Assembly: GCA_964649895.1 (NCBI GenBank)
Contig: CAZYRX010000067.1
Span: forward strand, 1 to 9,898
DNA from: Halanaerobium sp964649895
GTDB taxonomy: Bacteria > Bacillota > Halanaerobiia > Halanaerobiales > Halanaerobiaceae
Length of the DNA: 9,898 nucleotides
Reading direction: 5' to 3'
Both the position numbers and the translations under genes were made by a program. Under the pieces are notes generated by a model. That model saw only the letters and a list, made by a program, of their open reading frames with translations. It searched no databases and was not told the origin of the DNA. Shown in pieces: positions 1-6,030 of this stretch (the first letter of the stretch is position 1; each line of letters opens with the position of its first letter).

Positions 1-1658
1 CCCGGCTCATGGAGTGTACCGTCAACTATTACTTTGTTGATCTGCTCATTTTCAAGATTGCAGTTTACAGCCAGCAGAAACTCTTCCTGGCTGAAGATTC
101 TGGACCAGGCGATGTTCTCACTGCAGCGTTCTTCACCTGCAGTAGGAAAATGGAAGTTTTGAGCATCTAAATCTGCAATTTTTCTCAGGTACTGGCGGCC
201 GATTCTGAGGTGGATATATTCTTTTCTGAGATCAGCAAATCTTTTAATATCTTGATAAATTGGGTTCTTCTGGTCGAAGAAGCTCCTGTTTCGAGTCCTA
301 AAAGCACCGAAATCTCCGCCGAACATTGATTCTCTGATGTATTTATCTTGATCACCACTGCCGTCAAAAGCCTGTTCTGTTCCATAATAAATACAGGGAA
401 TACCTGCCGTAAAAAAATTGATAAATTCAGCATTTGTCAGGAAGGGTGAAGTATTTTTATCAGCACAAAATCTTTCTTTGTGCTGCTGCTGGTAAACCAT
501 ATCGTGGTCATCAAACATAGTCATTACATTTTTATGATACCACTGTTCTTTACCTTCACTCACCACTTCAGAATTCGTAAAAATAGAGAAATAATTTTCA
601 GCTGGATAGTAACCTTTAGCGACATTTTCTAAGTTTTCCGGGATTTTATTGATTCCCAGCGCTGCATTTAGACCTGTTTTCTCACAGATCATCTTTGCGA
701 ACTCCATTCCACCTGTTATTTCTCCGACAACAAAGAATTCTTTTTTGCCGAGAGTCTGTGCAAATTCCTTAATTTCGGTTGTAAAATAGCGGACTGCTCC
801 AGGATTTATGTGCTTTACTGTATCCAGCCTAAATCCGTCGAGGTCTGCATAAGCAATCCAGTATTTATAGCACTCTGTAAGCACCTTCAATGCTTCAGAA
901 GGATTGTAATTAGTCAGATCCCCTGAGCCAGTATTGATATTTTTCAGAGAGTAAAAATCTCCGTCTCTGTATTCCGGATCACTATCCCAATCTGTAATAT
1001 AACCTTTACGGGTAAATGTCTCAAGCTTAAACAGTTCTTGCGGCCAAATTCCTCCCTCAGGCCATTGTTGATCATAATCAGGATTTTCGGGATCAACTGC
1101 CGCTTCACCATTTTTGTTTCTAAAAGCCTGTACCGGATACTGCTCACCATTATAGGGGGTATCATCACTTTTATAGAGAAAAACATCTCCTGAGTGGTTG
1201 ATGATCACATCGAGAATGATATAGATTCCTCTGGCATGTGCTTTTTCAACCAATTCTTTGAGATCTTCTCTGCTGCCAAAATGAGGGTCAACCTCTAAAA
1301 AATTTTGAATTCCATAACCATGATAATTTGTTGAATATATAGGCTGTTTCAGTATCGGACTTATCCAGAGCACACTAACTCCCAAACCTTCGAGATAATC
1401 CAGCTTTTCGATTATACCTTTTAGGGTGCCACCTACCCAGTGATCTCCTGATTCAAGCCATTTATTTCTACTTTCTTCACTCTGCAGAGCATTCTCATAA
1501 TCTTCTTTTTTGTCGTAAAGAAGGTAGTTTTCTTCATGATTATTGAACCTGTCAACAAGCAAAAAGTAGAAGAGTTCTTCATCCCAGGCTTCTGGAGACT
1601 TTGTATAATCTCTGCCTTTGCTGATTTCCTTCAAATTTATATCTTCAAGTTTTCTCAT
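1..1658 (-). CDS. GH13 alpha-amylase family enzyme, partial (3' end beyond window)
   Basis: Hydrolyses or rearranges alpha-1,4-glucans or maltodextrins, probably in the cytoplasm because no signal peptide is present. The 552 visible codons, translated by hand on the minus strand, give an uninterrupted TIM-barrel enzyme. Conserved region I is DVIINH (residues 150-155). Region II is GFRLDTVKH with the nucleophile Asp279 and Arg277. Region III is VVGEI with the acid/base Glu313. Region IV is MFDDHD with the third catalytic Asp386. The segment GIPCIYYGTEQ and a following beta-rich stretch mark the end of the barrel and the start of the C-terminal domain, which is cut off at the window edge. The start follows AAGAAGGTG, a good ribosome binding site. 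The protein begins almost directly with the barrel, without an N-terminal CBM34-type domain. Substrate (starch, maltodextrin, cyclodextrin) cannot be decided here. The class call is firm; the subfamily is open. Confidence 0.93.
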   Translation of the reverse strand, partial: MRKLEDINLKEISKGRDYTKSPEAWDEELFYFLLVDRFNNHEENYLLYDKKEDYENALQSEESRNKWLESGDHWVGGTLKGIIEKLDYLEGLGVSVLWISPILKQPIYSTNYHGYGIQNFLEVDPHFGSREDLKELVEKAHARGIYIILDVIINHSGDVFLYKSDDTPYNGEQYPVQAFRNKNGEAAVDPENPDYDQQWPEGGIWPQELFKLETFTRKGYITDWDSDPEYRDGDFYSLKNINTGSGDLTNYNPSEALKVLTECYKYWIAYADLDGFRLDTVKHINPGAVRYFTTEIKEFAQTLGKKEFFVVGEITGGMEFAKMICEKTGLNAALGINKIPENLENVAKGYYPAENYFSIFTNSEVVSEGKEQWYHKNVMTMFDDHDMVYQQQHKERFCADKNTSPFLTNAEFINFFTAGIPCIYYGTEQAFDGSGDQDKYIRESMFGGDFGAFRTRNRSFFDQKNPIYQDIKRFADLRKEYIHLRIGRQYLRKIADLDAQNFHFPTAGEERCSENIAWSRIFSQEEFLLAVNCNLENEQINKVIVDGTLHEP

Positions 1659-1973
1659 GGTGCACCTTCTTTCGTACTCTTTATCTAATTATAGCAAATT
1701 TATGTAAAATTCTAAAGATAATGTTAGGATATTGATTCAGTATTTAAAATAATTTTTAAGTTTCACTTATAGATTTATCTGTAGAAAAGCAGTTTTGTTG
1801 GCCCTGAAAAGCATTAATATATTTATCAAGTTTTTGATTTGCAATATAGAAGACAATCATCAATAATTAATAAGCAGGAATTAATTGTTTCACCCTGAAA
1901 TTAATGTAGAGTGATATTTTTTTACTGCTGCCTAGCTCAATTTATTTAAAAAGATGATGAGGAGGAAAATTTT
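1659..1973. other. Divergent intergenic spacer between GH13 and DUF1847 genes
   Basis: This 315-base AT-rich stretch has no credible open reading frame or RNA gene. It holds the GH13 promoter at its left end. Toward the DUF1847 gene there is a weak promoter candidate, TTGCAA (1839-1844), 17 bases, AATAAT (1862-1867), which would give a leader of about 100 bases. Just before it lies an inverted repeat ATCAA-N4-TTGAT (1825-1838). Within the proposed leader is a short hairpin, TTTCA-CCC-TGAAA (1888-1900). None resembles a known riboswitch to me. Confidence 0.5.
1688..1716 (-). promoter_or_regulatory. Probable promoter of the GH13 gene
   Basis: Read on the minus strand, a perfect -10 box TATAAT (1688-1693) lies 17 bases downstream of TTTAGA (1711-1716), a 4/6 match to the -35 consensus. 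Transcription would start near 1681, giving a leader of about 23 bases that contains the ribosome binding site. Inferred from sequence only. Confidence 0.5.
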
Positions 1974-2591
1974 ATGTTTTCTATTTGTGCCTGGTGTGAA
2001 GAAAAATCATGCAAGAAAGAAAATGAAGAGTATCCAGAGTTTTGTCTTATGCCCGAGAAGAACTGGTTTGTAGAATTAGCTCCTAAATATGAAGAAGAAG
2101 AGAACAGCCTTCTATTTAAAACTGCTGCTCATATAGAAACAACGGGTTATAGAGAATGGCCTCGATTAAAAGAAATAGCAGAATTTGCAATTAAGGCTGG
2201 ATTTGAAACAGTTGGCATAGCATTTTGTATCGGCCTGAAAAAAGAAGCAAAGATTGCTGCTGATTATTACAAAGAAAAGGGTTTGAAAGTGGCCTCAGCA
2301 GTCTGCTGCTGTGGTAGTTTCGATAAAAGAGAAATGGGAATTCCAGCTGAGGACCGCTTTTCTGATGAAGGTTTTGAAGCTTCCTGTAATCCAATAGCAC
2401 AGGCTAAATTTTTAGAGGAATCAGGTTCAGAATTTAATATAGTGCTGGGTTTGTGTGTTGGACATGACAGCTTGTTTTTTAAGTATTCTAGTGCTCCAAC
2501 TACTGTACTTGCGGTTAAAGACAGGGTATTGGCCCATAATCCTCTTGGTGCGGTTTACAACCGGGACAGTTACTATAAAAATTTAGATTAA
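1974..2591 (+). CDS. DUF1847 family cysteine-rich protein
   Basis: A 205-residue soluble protein recognised as DUF1847 from its conserved blocks; the biochemical role of this family is not established. Cysteines open the protein (C5xxC8x4C13, then C24), the usual look of a metal or Fe-S binding N-terminus. Further blocks are GIAFCIGL (C85), AVCCCG (C111-113), CNPIAQA (C138), GLCVGHDS (C161, H164) and VKDRVLAHNP (181-190). Metal binding is inferred from the Cys/His spacing. The start is supported by GGAGGA at 1961-1966, seven bases upstream of the ATG. It appears monocistronic: the next gene is 165 bases away with its own promoter. Three cysteines in a row at 111-113 are striking. Length and motifs suggest an intact gene. 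Confidence 0.85.
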   Translation: MFSICAWCEEKSCKKENEEYPEFCLMPEKNWFVELAPKYEEEENSLLFKTAAHIETTGYREWPRLKEIAEFAIKAGFETVGIAFCIGLKKEAKIAADYYKEKGLKVASAVCCCGSFDKREMGIPAEDRFSDEGFEASCNPIAQAKFLEESGSEFNIVLGLCVGHDSLFFKYSSAPTTVLAVKDRVLAHNPLGAVYNRDSYYKNLD

Positions 2592-2690
2592 ATTAATTTT
2601 ACAACCAATGCTGGAGATTTTAAAAGATCAGGAATAACAGCTTTAAAGCTCCGCATATATATTTTTTGTTGGTTTTAAGTTGTAATCATC

Positions 2691-2704
2691 TTGACTTAAA
2701 TCAA
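2691..2704. promoter_or_regulatory. CRP/FNR-type inverted repeat over the -35 box
   Basis: TTGAC-TTAA-ATCAA matches the FNR-type operator TTGAT-N4-ATCAA at nine of ten positions with the correct four-base spacer. It covers the -35 hexamer of the promoter for the 2757 gene, a position that would normally repress. The regulator is not in this window; the assignment rests only on the motif and on similar sites at 4031-4044 and 9654-9667. Confidence 0.35.
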
Positions 2705-2718
2705 TCAGCTAATATTAT
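2691..2718 (+). promoter_or_regulatory. Probable promoter of the small membrane protein gene
   Basis: TTGACT (2691-2696, 5/6 of the -35 consensus) and TATTAT (2713-2718, 5/6 of the -10 consensus) are separated by 16 bases. A perfect TATAAT also occurs at 2718-2723 but with a poor 21-base spacing. Initiation near 2725 would give a leader of about 30 bases carrying the strong GAGGGGTGAG ribosome binding site. The -35 box lies inside a CRP/FNR-like inverted repeat listed separately. Confidence 0.55.
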
Positions 2719-2756
2719 ATAATAATCTTAATATCTGACTGAGGGGTGAGAATATA

Positions 2757-3113
2757 ATGGTCGAAAATAAAGGCAGCCAAAAAAATTATATCAGTGACAA
2801 TCTCTTGATAAGCCTCCATCTGCTCTTTATTATCTTTTCATTTGCTTTTGCAGTTAAAGCACCTTTTTATCTCGGGTTTTTATTGATTTTCCTGCATAAA
2901 GCACATGAAATCTACTTTGGAGAATGCCTGCTGACAATGCTGCAGCAGAATTATGGTTACAGTGGTCCAAATGATGATTTTTTCTATCATTTATTCAGCA
3001 GGCTGAATATCAATACTGATCATAATTTAACCCAAAATATTCACCTTGCGATTAAAACTATTATTTTGATGATCGTTCTATTCAAGGCTTTTCGCAATTA
3101 TTATATTTTTTGA
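2757..3113 (+). CDS. Small membrane protein, unknown family
   Basis: A 118-residue protein I cannot assign to a named family. Residues about 14-33 and 35-48 are strongly hydrophobic and may form a helical hairpin, and residues about 95-111 form a third membrane segment. Between them is a distinctive polar stretch: two histidines and a glutamate (H47, H50, E51), then FGECLLT (residues 54-60) and NYGYSG. The H...C-LLT arrangement loosely recalls the small DUF2784-type membrane proteins, a weak resemblance only. GAGGGGTGAG (2741-2750) precedes the ATG at good spacing, and a promoter lies just upstream, so it is probably a real single-gene unit. The stop codon ends one base before the stop of the opposing radical SAM gene, leaving no room for a separate terminator. 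Confidence 0.7.
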   Translation: MVENKGSQKNYISDNLLISLHLLFIIFSFAFAVKAPFYLGFLLIFLHKAHEIYFGECLLTMLQQNYGYSGPNDDFFYHLFSRLNINTDHNLTQNIHLAIKTIILMIVLFKAFRNYYIF

Positions 3114-3114
3114 T

Positions 3115-3984
3115 TTAAACATTGCCAAGATGGATATATTTTAGGCCAGCTTTTTCTCCGATTGATTCTGCTTTTTTAAGTGTCTCCATCGGTGTTATGT
3201 TGACATCCTGCATCTTCCAGCCCGGGTAAAATCTTGAGATATGCCATGGTACCTCAGGGCTAAGCTCTCTGCTAATAAATTTTGCAATATCTTTTAGATC
3301 ATCTTCTTTATCATTAAGGCCTGGTATCAAAAGAGTTGTTACTTCGAGGTGGATACCCGCTTTGTGCAGGGATTTTAAGTTTTCCTTAATCGGCTCAATA
3401 CTTCCACCAGTGTGTTCCTTATAAAGTTTATCCGGTCCTTTATGATCTATATTAGCCGCATCAAGATATGGTATTATTTCATCTAGTGTTTCTCTTGTCA
3501 TATAGCCATTGCTGACCCAGACATTTTTAATTCCTTTTTCTTTAGCTAGCCTCATCGTGTCCAGTGCATATTCCAAAAATATTGTCGGTTCAGTATAGGT
3601 ATAAGCTATCGATTCACAGTCGTGCTCCAATGCTCCCTGAACTATTTCTTTCGGTGAGATATCCCTTCCCCGTACATCTTCATCTGCTTCAGGGCTTTGT
3701 GATATCTGCCAGTTCTGACACCAGGTGCATTTCATATTACAGCCCTCTGTTCCAATTGAATAGGCACTGCTGCCCGGCATAAAGTGATAAAGAGGTTTTT
3801 TCTCTATTGGATCAACATGTACTGCGGCTGCTTTAGCATAGTTTAAGGCATAAAGTGTTCCATCTCGATTTTCTCTAACCCGACAGATTCCCCTTTTACC
3901 ATCCTTGATCACACATCTGTGATTACAGACATTGCACTTAACCATATTATTTTCCAACTTTTCATAAAGCATAGCTTCCTTCAT
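3115..3984 (-). CDS. amrS: AmmeMemoRadiSam-type radical SAM enzyme (AmrS), short C-terminus
   Basis: A cytoplasmic radical SAM enzyme related to pyruvate formate-lyase activase. It matches the AmrS family of the AmmeMemoRadiSam system, whose physiological substrate I cannot state. The N-terminus has a cysteine cluster (C17xxC20xxxC24, then C34) followed by the hallmark DPIEKKPLYHF (58-68). The 4Fe-4S motif is C82xxxC86xxC89 in GCNMKCTWCQNW. Later blocks are YTYTEPT (128-134), NIDHKG (178-183) and HISRFYPGW (248-256). The start agrees with the family and follows AAGGAGG on the minus strand (plus 3993-3999). From memory, relatives run about 330-350 residues and continue after the LGNV block with a tail bearing CxxC pairs. 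This protein stops exactly at LGNV, residue 289, so the tail is absent. No MEMO or AMMECR1 partner gene is in the window. Confidence 0.85.
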   Translation of the reverse strand: MKEAMLYEKLENNMVKCNVCNHRCVIKDGKRGICRVRENRDGTLYALNYAKAAAVHVDPIEKKPLYHFMPGSSAYSIGTEGCNMKCTWCQNWQISQSPEADEDVRGRDISPKEIVQGALEHDCESIAYTYTEPTIFLEYALDTMRLAKEKGIKNVWVSNGYMTRETLDEIIPYLDAANIDHKGPDKLYKEHTGGSIEPIKENLKSLHKAGIHLEVTTLLIPGLNDKEDDLKDIAKFISRELSPEVPWHISRFYPGWKMQDVNITPMETLKKAESIGEKAGLKYIHLGNV

Positions 3985-4030
3985 AATTTGACCCTCCTTG
4001 CTGTAAAGCTAATTCTTCTGAAGGTAGGCA

Positions 4031-4044
4031 TTGACTGTTATCAA
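4031..4044. promoter_or_regulatory. CRP/FNR-type inverted repeat upstream of amrS
   Basis: TTGAC-TGTT-ATCAA is a nine-of-ten match to TTGAT-N4-ATCAA, with the same half-sites as the site at 2691-2704. It lies 47-60 bases upstream of the amrS start, and on the minus strand it follows a possible -10 sequence (GATAAT), where a bound protein would block transcription. No convincing -35 box was found, so the promoter itself is unassigned. Confidence 0.35.
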
Positions 4045-4211
4045 TTATCTATAAATGAGATTGGTCGAAATCTATCTTTCTAATATCAATATACAACTCA
4101 AAAGCTGATATGTCAAAATATTTAATTTTTAAAGTGAAAATTATAATTTATCTGTAAAAATTGAATAAATAATATATATTTTTTAAGTCAAAAGAGAATA
4201 GAAAAATATTA

Positions 4212-4226
4212 CTTGATTTAATCAAG
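4212..4226. repeat. Perfect 7-base inverted repeat, possible operator
   Basis: CTTGATT-T-AATCAAG has perfect seven-base arms around a single base and covers the predicted -35 box. Read as TTGAT-N3-ATCAA it resembles the N4 sites at 2691 and 4031 but with one base less in the spacer. It could be a bound operator variant or an unrelated palindrome; it has no T-tract and is unlikely to be a terminator. Confidence 0.4.
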
Positions 4227-4242
4227 CAGAATAATGTAAAAT
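4213..4242 (+). promoter_or_regulatory. Probable promoter of the prepilin-like gene
   Basis: TTGATT (4213-4218) and TAAAAT (4237-4242, 5/6 of the -10 consensus) are 18 bases apart. Transcription would start near 4249 and leave a leader of about 100 bases before the preferred start codon. The -35 box lies within the perfect inverted repeat at 4212-4226. Confidence 0.4.
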
Positions 4243-4333
4243 TAAAACATATAAACATATTATTGAATTTATTTACTTTTATTTAATTTCGAAGGGCATG
4301 CAATATGATAAGCGATTATTTTTACGATCTTTA

Positions 4334-4338
4334 AAGGG
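4334..4338 (+). promoter_or_regulatory. Ribosome binding site that selects the third ATG
   Basis: AAGGG ends directly against the first of three in-frame ATG codons (4339, 4342, 4348). Only the ATG at 4348 lies at a usable distance, nine bases downstream. It was therefore chosen as the start; using 4339 would add only three residues. Confidence 0.55.
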
Positions 4339-4347
4339 ATGATGATT

Positions 4348-5067
4348 ATGTTAAAAATACGAAGTCATGAAGGTTTTACCCTTGTCGAATTGCTTTTAGT
4401 TATCGCCATACTCGGTATTTTTGCAGCAATTGCGCTGCCGAGATTGGGTGGTGTTCCTGAACGTGCAAAAATAGCGGTGGATCAGGCTGCTCTTAGAAAT
4501 GTTAATTATGCTACTACTCTATACAGCATTAATGAACAAATATCAGAAGGAGATATATTTGAAGGATTTAATACTGATGAAGAGCGGATGCAGGAACTGG
4601 TTGATGAAGATTTTATTGACCATATTGCTGAAGCAGAAACTGAAGGAGCAGAATTTAATTGGTTGATAGAAGAACAATTATGGGTATTAATAAACCAGGG
4701 TAATGTGGTTCCTTTATCACCATTAGGAAGTTCTTTTGCTGAAATAACTCCAAAAATGATTGAATTGATGAATGAAGGAGGTTACGGTAGGACTTGGGAC
4801 GATTACAGATATACAGATATTGGTCTGGATCCAGAAGATTGGGAACTTCCTGTAGGACATATATATTATAAGCCTGTTGGAAGTAGATTGGAAATAAGAC
4901 CTGAAGAAGGGTATAATTTAGTAGTTGAAGACAAGGATGGGAATGAAAAGGTACTGACAAATAGCTCTAATTATAATTTAATCTATAATGATTTAGATGG
5001 AAAATGGTATTATCATTCCATATCTGAAGAAAACATTATTAATATCGATACACTTCAAATAGAATGA
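4348..5067 (+). CDS. Type IV prepilin / pseudopilin-like protein, orphan
   Basis: A 239-residue protein with a textbook class III (prepilin) signal. The leader MLKIRSHEG ends in Gly at -1. Cleavage before Phe leaves FTLVELLLVIAILG, with Glu at +5 of the mature protein and a hydrophobic helix of about 20 residues that anchors the protein in the membrane before assembly. A prepilin peptidase such as PilD would process it. The helix continues into the usual amphipathic segment (PERAKIAVDQAALRN). The rest, about 180 residues, is acidic and rich in Asn, Tyr and Trp, and I do not recognise it. The motor, platform and peptidase genes of a type IV pilus or type II secretion system are absent from the window, so it must use machinery encoded elsewhere. 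A hairpin with a T-run follows, suggesting single-gene transcription. Confidence 0.85.
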   Translation: MLKIRSHEGFTLVELLLVIAILGIFAAIALPRLGGVPERAKIAVDQAALRNVNYATTLYSINEQISEGDIFEGFNTDEERMQELVDEDFIDHIAEAETEGAEFNWLIEEQLWVLINQGNVVPLSPLGSSFAEITPKMIELMNEGGYGRTWDDYRYTDIGLDPEDWELPVGHIYYKPVGSRLEIRPEEGYNLVVEDKDGNEKVLTNSSNYNLIYNDLDGKWYYHSISEENIINIDTLQIE

Positions 5068-5084
5068 TAAGCTTAAATTAATTC

Positions 5085-5105
5085 CAGACTTAATGTCTGC
5101 TTTTT
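5085..5105 (+). terminator. Weak intrinsic terminator after the prepilin gene
   Basis: A five-base stem CAGAC / GTCTG with a five-base loop is followed by C and five T residues, 18 bases after the stop codon. The stem is short, so termination may be partial. It lies next to the -10 box of the following gene. Confidence 0.5.
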
Positions 5106-5107
5106 GC

Positions 5108-5113
5108 TATAAT
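5108..5113 (+). promoter_or_regulatory. -10 box of the TPR/ankyrin operon
   Basis: A consensus TATAAT begins three bases after the terminator T-run. The sequence 17 bases upstream, CAGACT (5085-5090), matches the -35 consensus at only three of six positions and overlaps the terminator stem. The leader would be about 70 bases. The -10 is convincing; the -35 is weak, so an activator may be needed. Confidence 0.4.
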
Positions 5114-5190
5114 ATAAATATGCAATCAGATAGTTTAGATAAAATTAAAAATTCAGAAATGCAGTTTAAGAAAATTAAGAGGGTGAAGAA

Positions 5191-6030
5191 ATGCAAAAAT
5201 ATAATCTAAAAATAATATTCATAACTTTTATAATTTTGACTGCTTTTATTACAGTTAATCCAGCAGCAGTTTATGCAGCTCCAGCTGATGAGACAATTTT
5301 CGATTATAATGATTTGCTCAAAAGTATTAATTATGCAGATCTGCTGGAAAAAGAACTGGATATCATGGAAAAGCTCAACCCAGAAGCTGATCAGCCATTT
5401 CTTTATCAGCGGCTTGGAGAATTGAGATTGAAAATAGCAGCTTATAATTACAGCAAGTACCGTAGTGATAACTCAGACAGCCGGTCACTTTTTAAAGCAC
5501 TTGAATATTCTGCTTCTTCTGCTGAACTGCTTAAAAATTTTGATCAGAGTTGGCTTTTTTTGGGTATGGTTCTTTCTGAATTTAAAAATGAAAAAGAGAT
5601 GTTAGAACAAGCAGGTCAGGCATTTATCAAAGCAGCAGAAATAAATCCAGCCAATGCTCAGGCACAGCAGCTTCTTGCCCAGAATTTACTGGAGCAGGGG
5701 CGTTTCTGGTCAGCGGTAGAACAGTACAAAAATCTTTTCAATAAGGACAGCTCAATGCTCACCGGGACTAATATATCTAACCTCACCCTAGCCTATATAG
5801 CAGACGGCAGAATGGAAGCTGGCCTCAATTATCTAAATGAGCTGCTGGCAAAAGATCCCGATAACTTCTACATCAATATCTCACTTGCGGTTTTATATCA
5901 GAATCTCGGTTATAGTGATGTTTCAAAGCTGATTATAGAAACACTTATGCTCAATGAAGATAGGTTGACATCAAATCAAAAAAATTATATTAAGAATCTG
6001 CTTGCAAAATGGAAAGGAGCTGAATCATAA
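5191..6030 (+). CDS. Exported TPR-repeat protein
   Basis: A 279-residue protein with a Sec signal peptide: positive start (MQKYNLK), hydrophobic core to about residue 24, and likely cleavage after VYA (residue 29) or the next Ala. No lipobox cysteine is present, so it should be soluble outside the cytoplasm. Residues 119-255 form about four tetratricopeptide-like helical pairs, with typical features at AGQAFIKAAEINP (141-153), LLAQNLLEQGRFWSAVEQY (161-179) and NELLAKDPDN (216-225). TPR arrays bind other proteins, and the likely partner is the product of the next gene, whose ATG overlaps this stop codon by one base. AGAGGGTG before the ATG is a good ribosome binding site. The specific function is unknown; the TPR and export calls are firm, the partnership is inferred from gene overlap. 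Confidence 0.82.
   Translation: MQKYNLKIIFITFIILTAFITVNPAAVYAAPADETIFDYNDLLKSINYADLLEKELDIMEKLNPEADQPFLYQRLGELRLKIAAYNYSKYRSDNSDSRSLFKALEYSASSAELLKNFDQSWLFLGMVLSEFKNEKEMLEQAGQAFIKAAEINPANAQAQQLLAQNLLEQGRFWSAVEQYKNLFNKDSSMLTGTNISNLTLAYIADGRMEAGLNYLNELLAKDPDNFYINISLAVLYQNLGYSDVSKLIIETLMLNEDRLTSNQKNYIKNLLAKWKGAES

Larger units (their letters stand above)
3985..4347. other. Very AT-rich divergent spacer between amrS and prepilin gene
   Basis: This stretch contains no credible gene. By hand count, 4081-4320 has 42 G or C in 240 bases (about 18%), far below the flanking genes. It holds the amrS ribosome binding site (3993-3999, minus strand), a CRP/FNR-like site (4031-4044), and a promoter with an overlapping inverted repeat (4212-4242) reading toward the prepilin gene. 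Such AT-rich DNA could also bind a nucleoid protein, which is speculation. Confidence 0.55.

Noticed and set aside
185..433. Open frame inside the GH13 gene on the same strand but in another frame, and similar short antisense frames inside the radical SAM, TPR/ankyrin and prepilin genes
   Set aside because: They lie wholly inside well-supported genes, have no ribosome binding sites of note, and encode low-complexity peptides without recognisable motifs.
1825..1838. ATCAA-N4-TTGAT inverted repeat before the DUF1847 gene
   Set aside because: The half-sites point the opposite way from the CRP/FNR-type boxes, and five-base inverted repeats are frequent in DNA this AT-rich.
2601..2683. Possible long hairpin after the DUF1847 gene (ACAACCAA pairing with TTGGTT or GTTGT) and the palindrome AGCTTTAAAGCT at 2639-2650
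   Set aside because: The pairing spans a loop of about 60 bases, the inner palindrome allows only a four-base stem, and the T-run lies more than ten bases away. It is not a convincing terminator.
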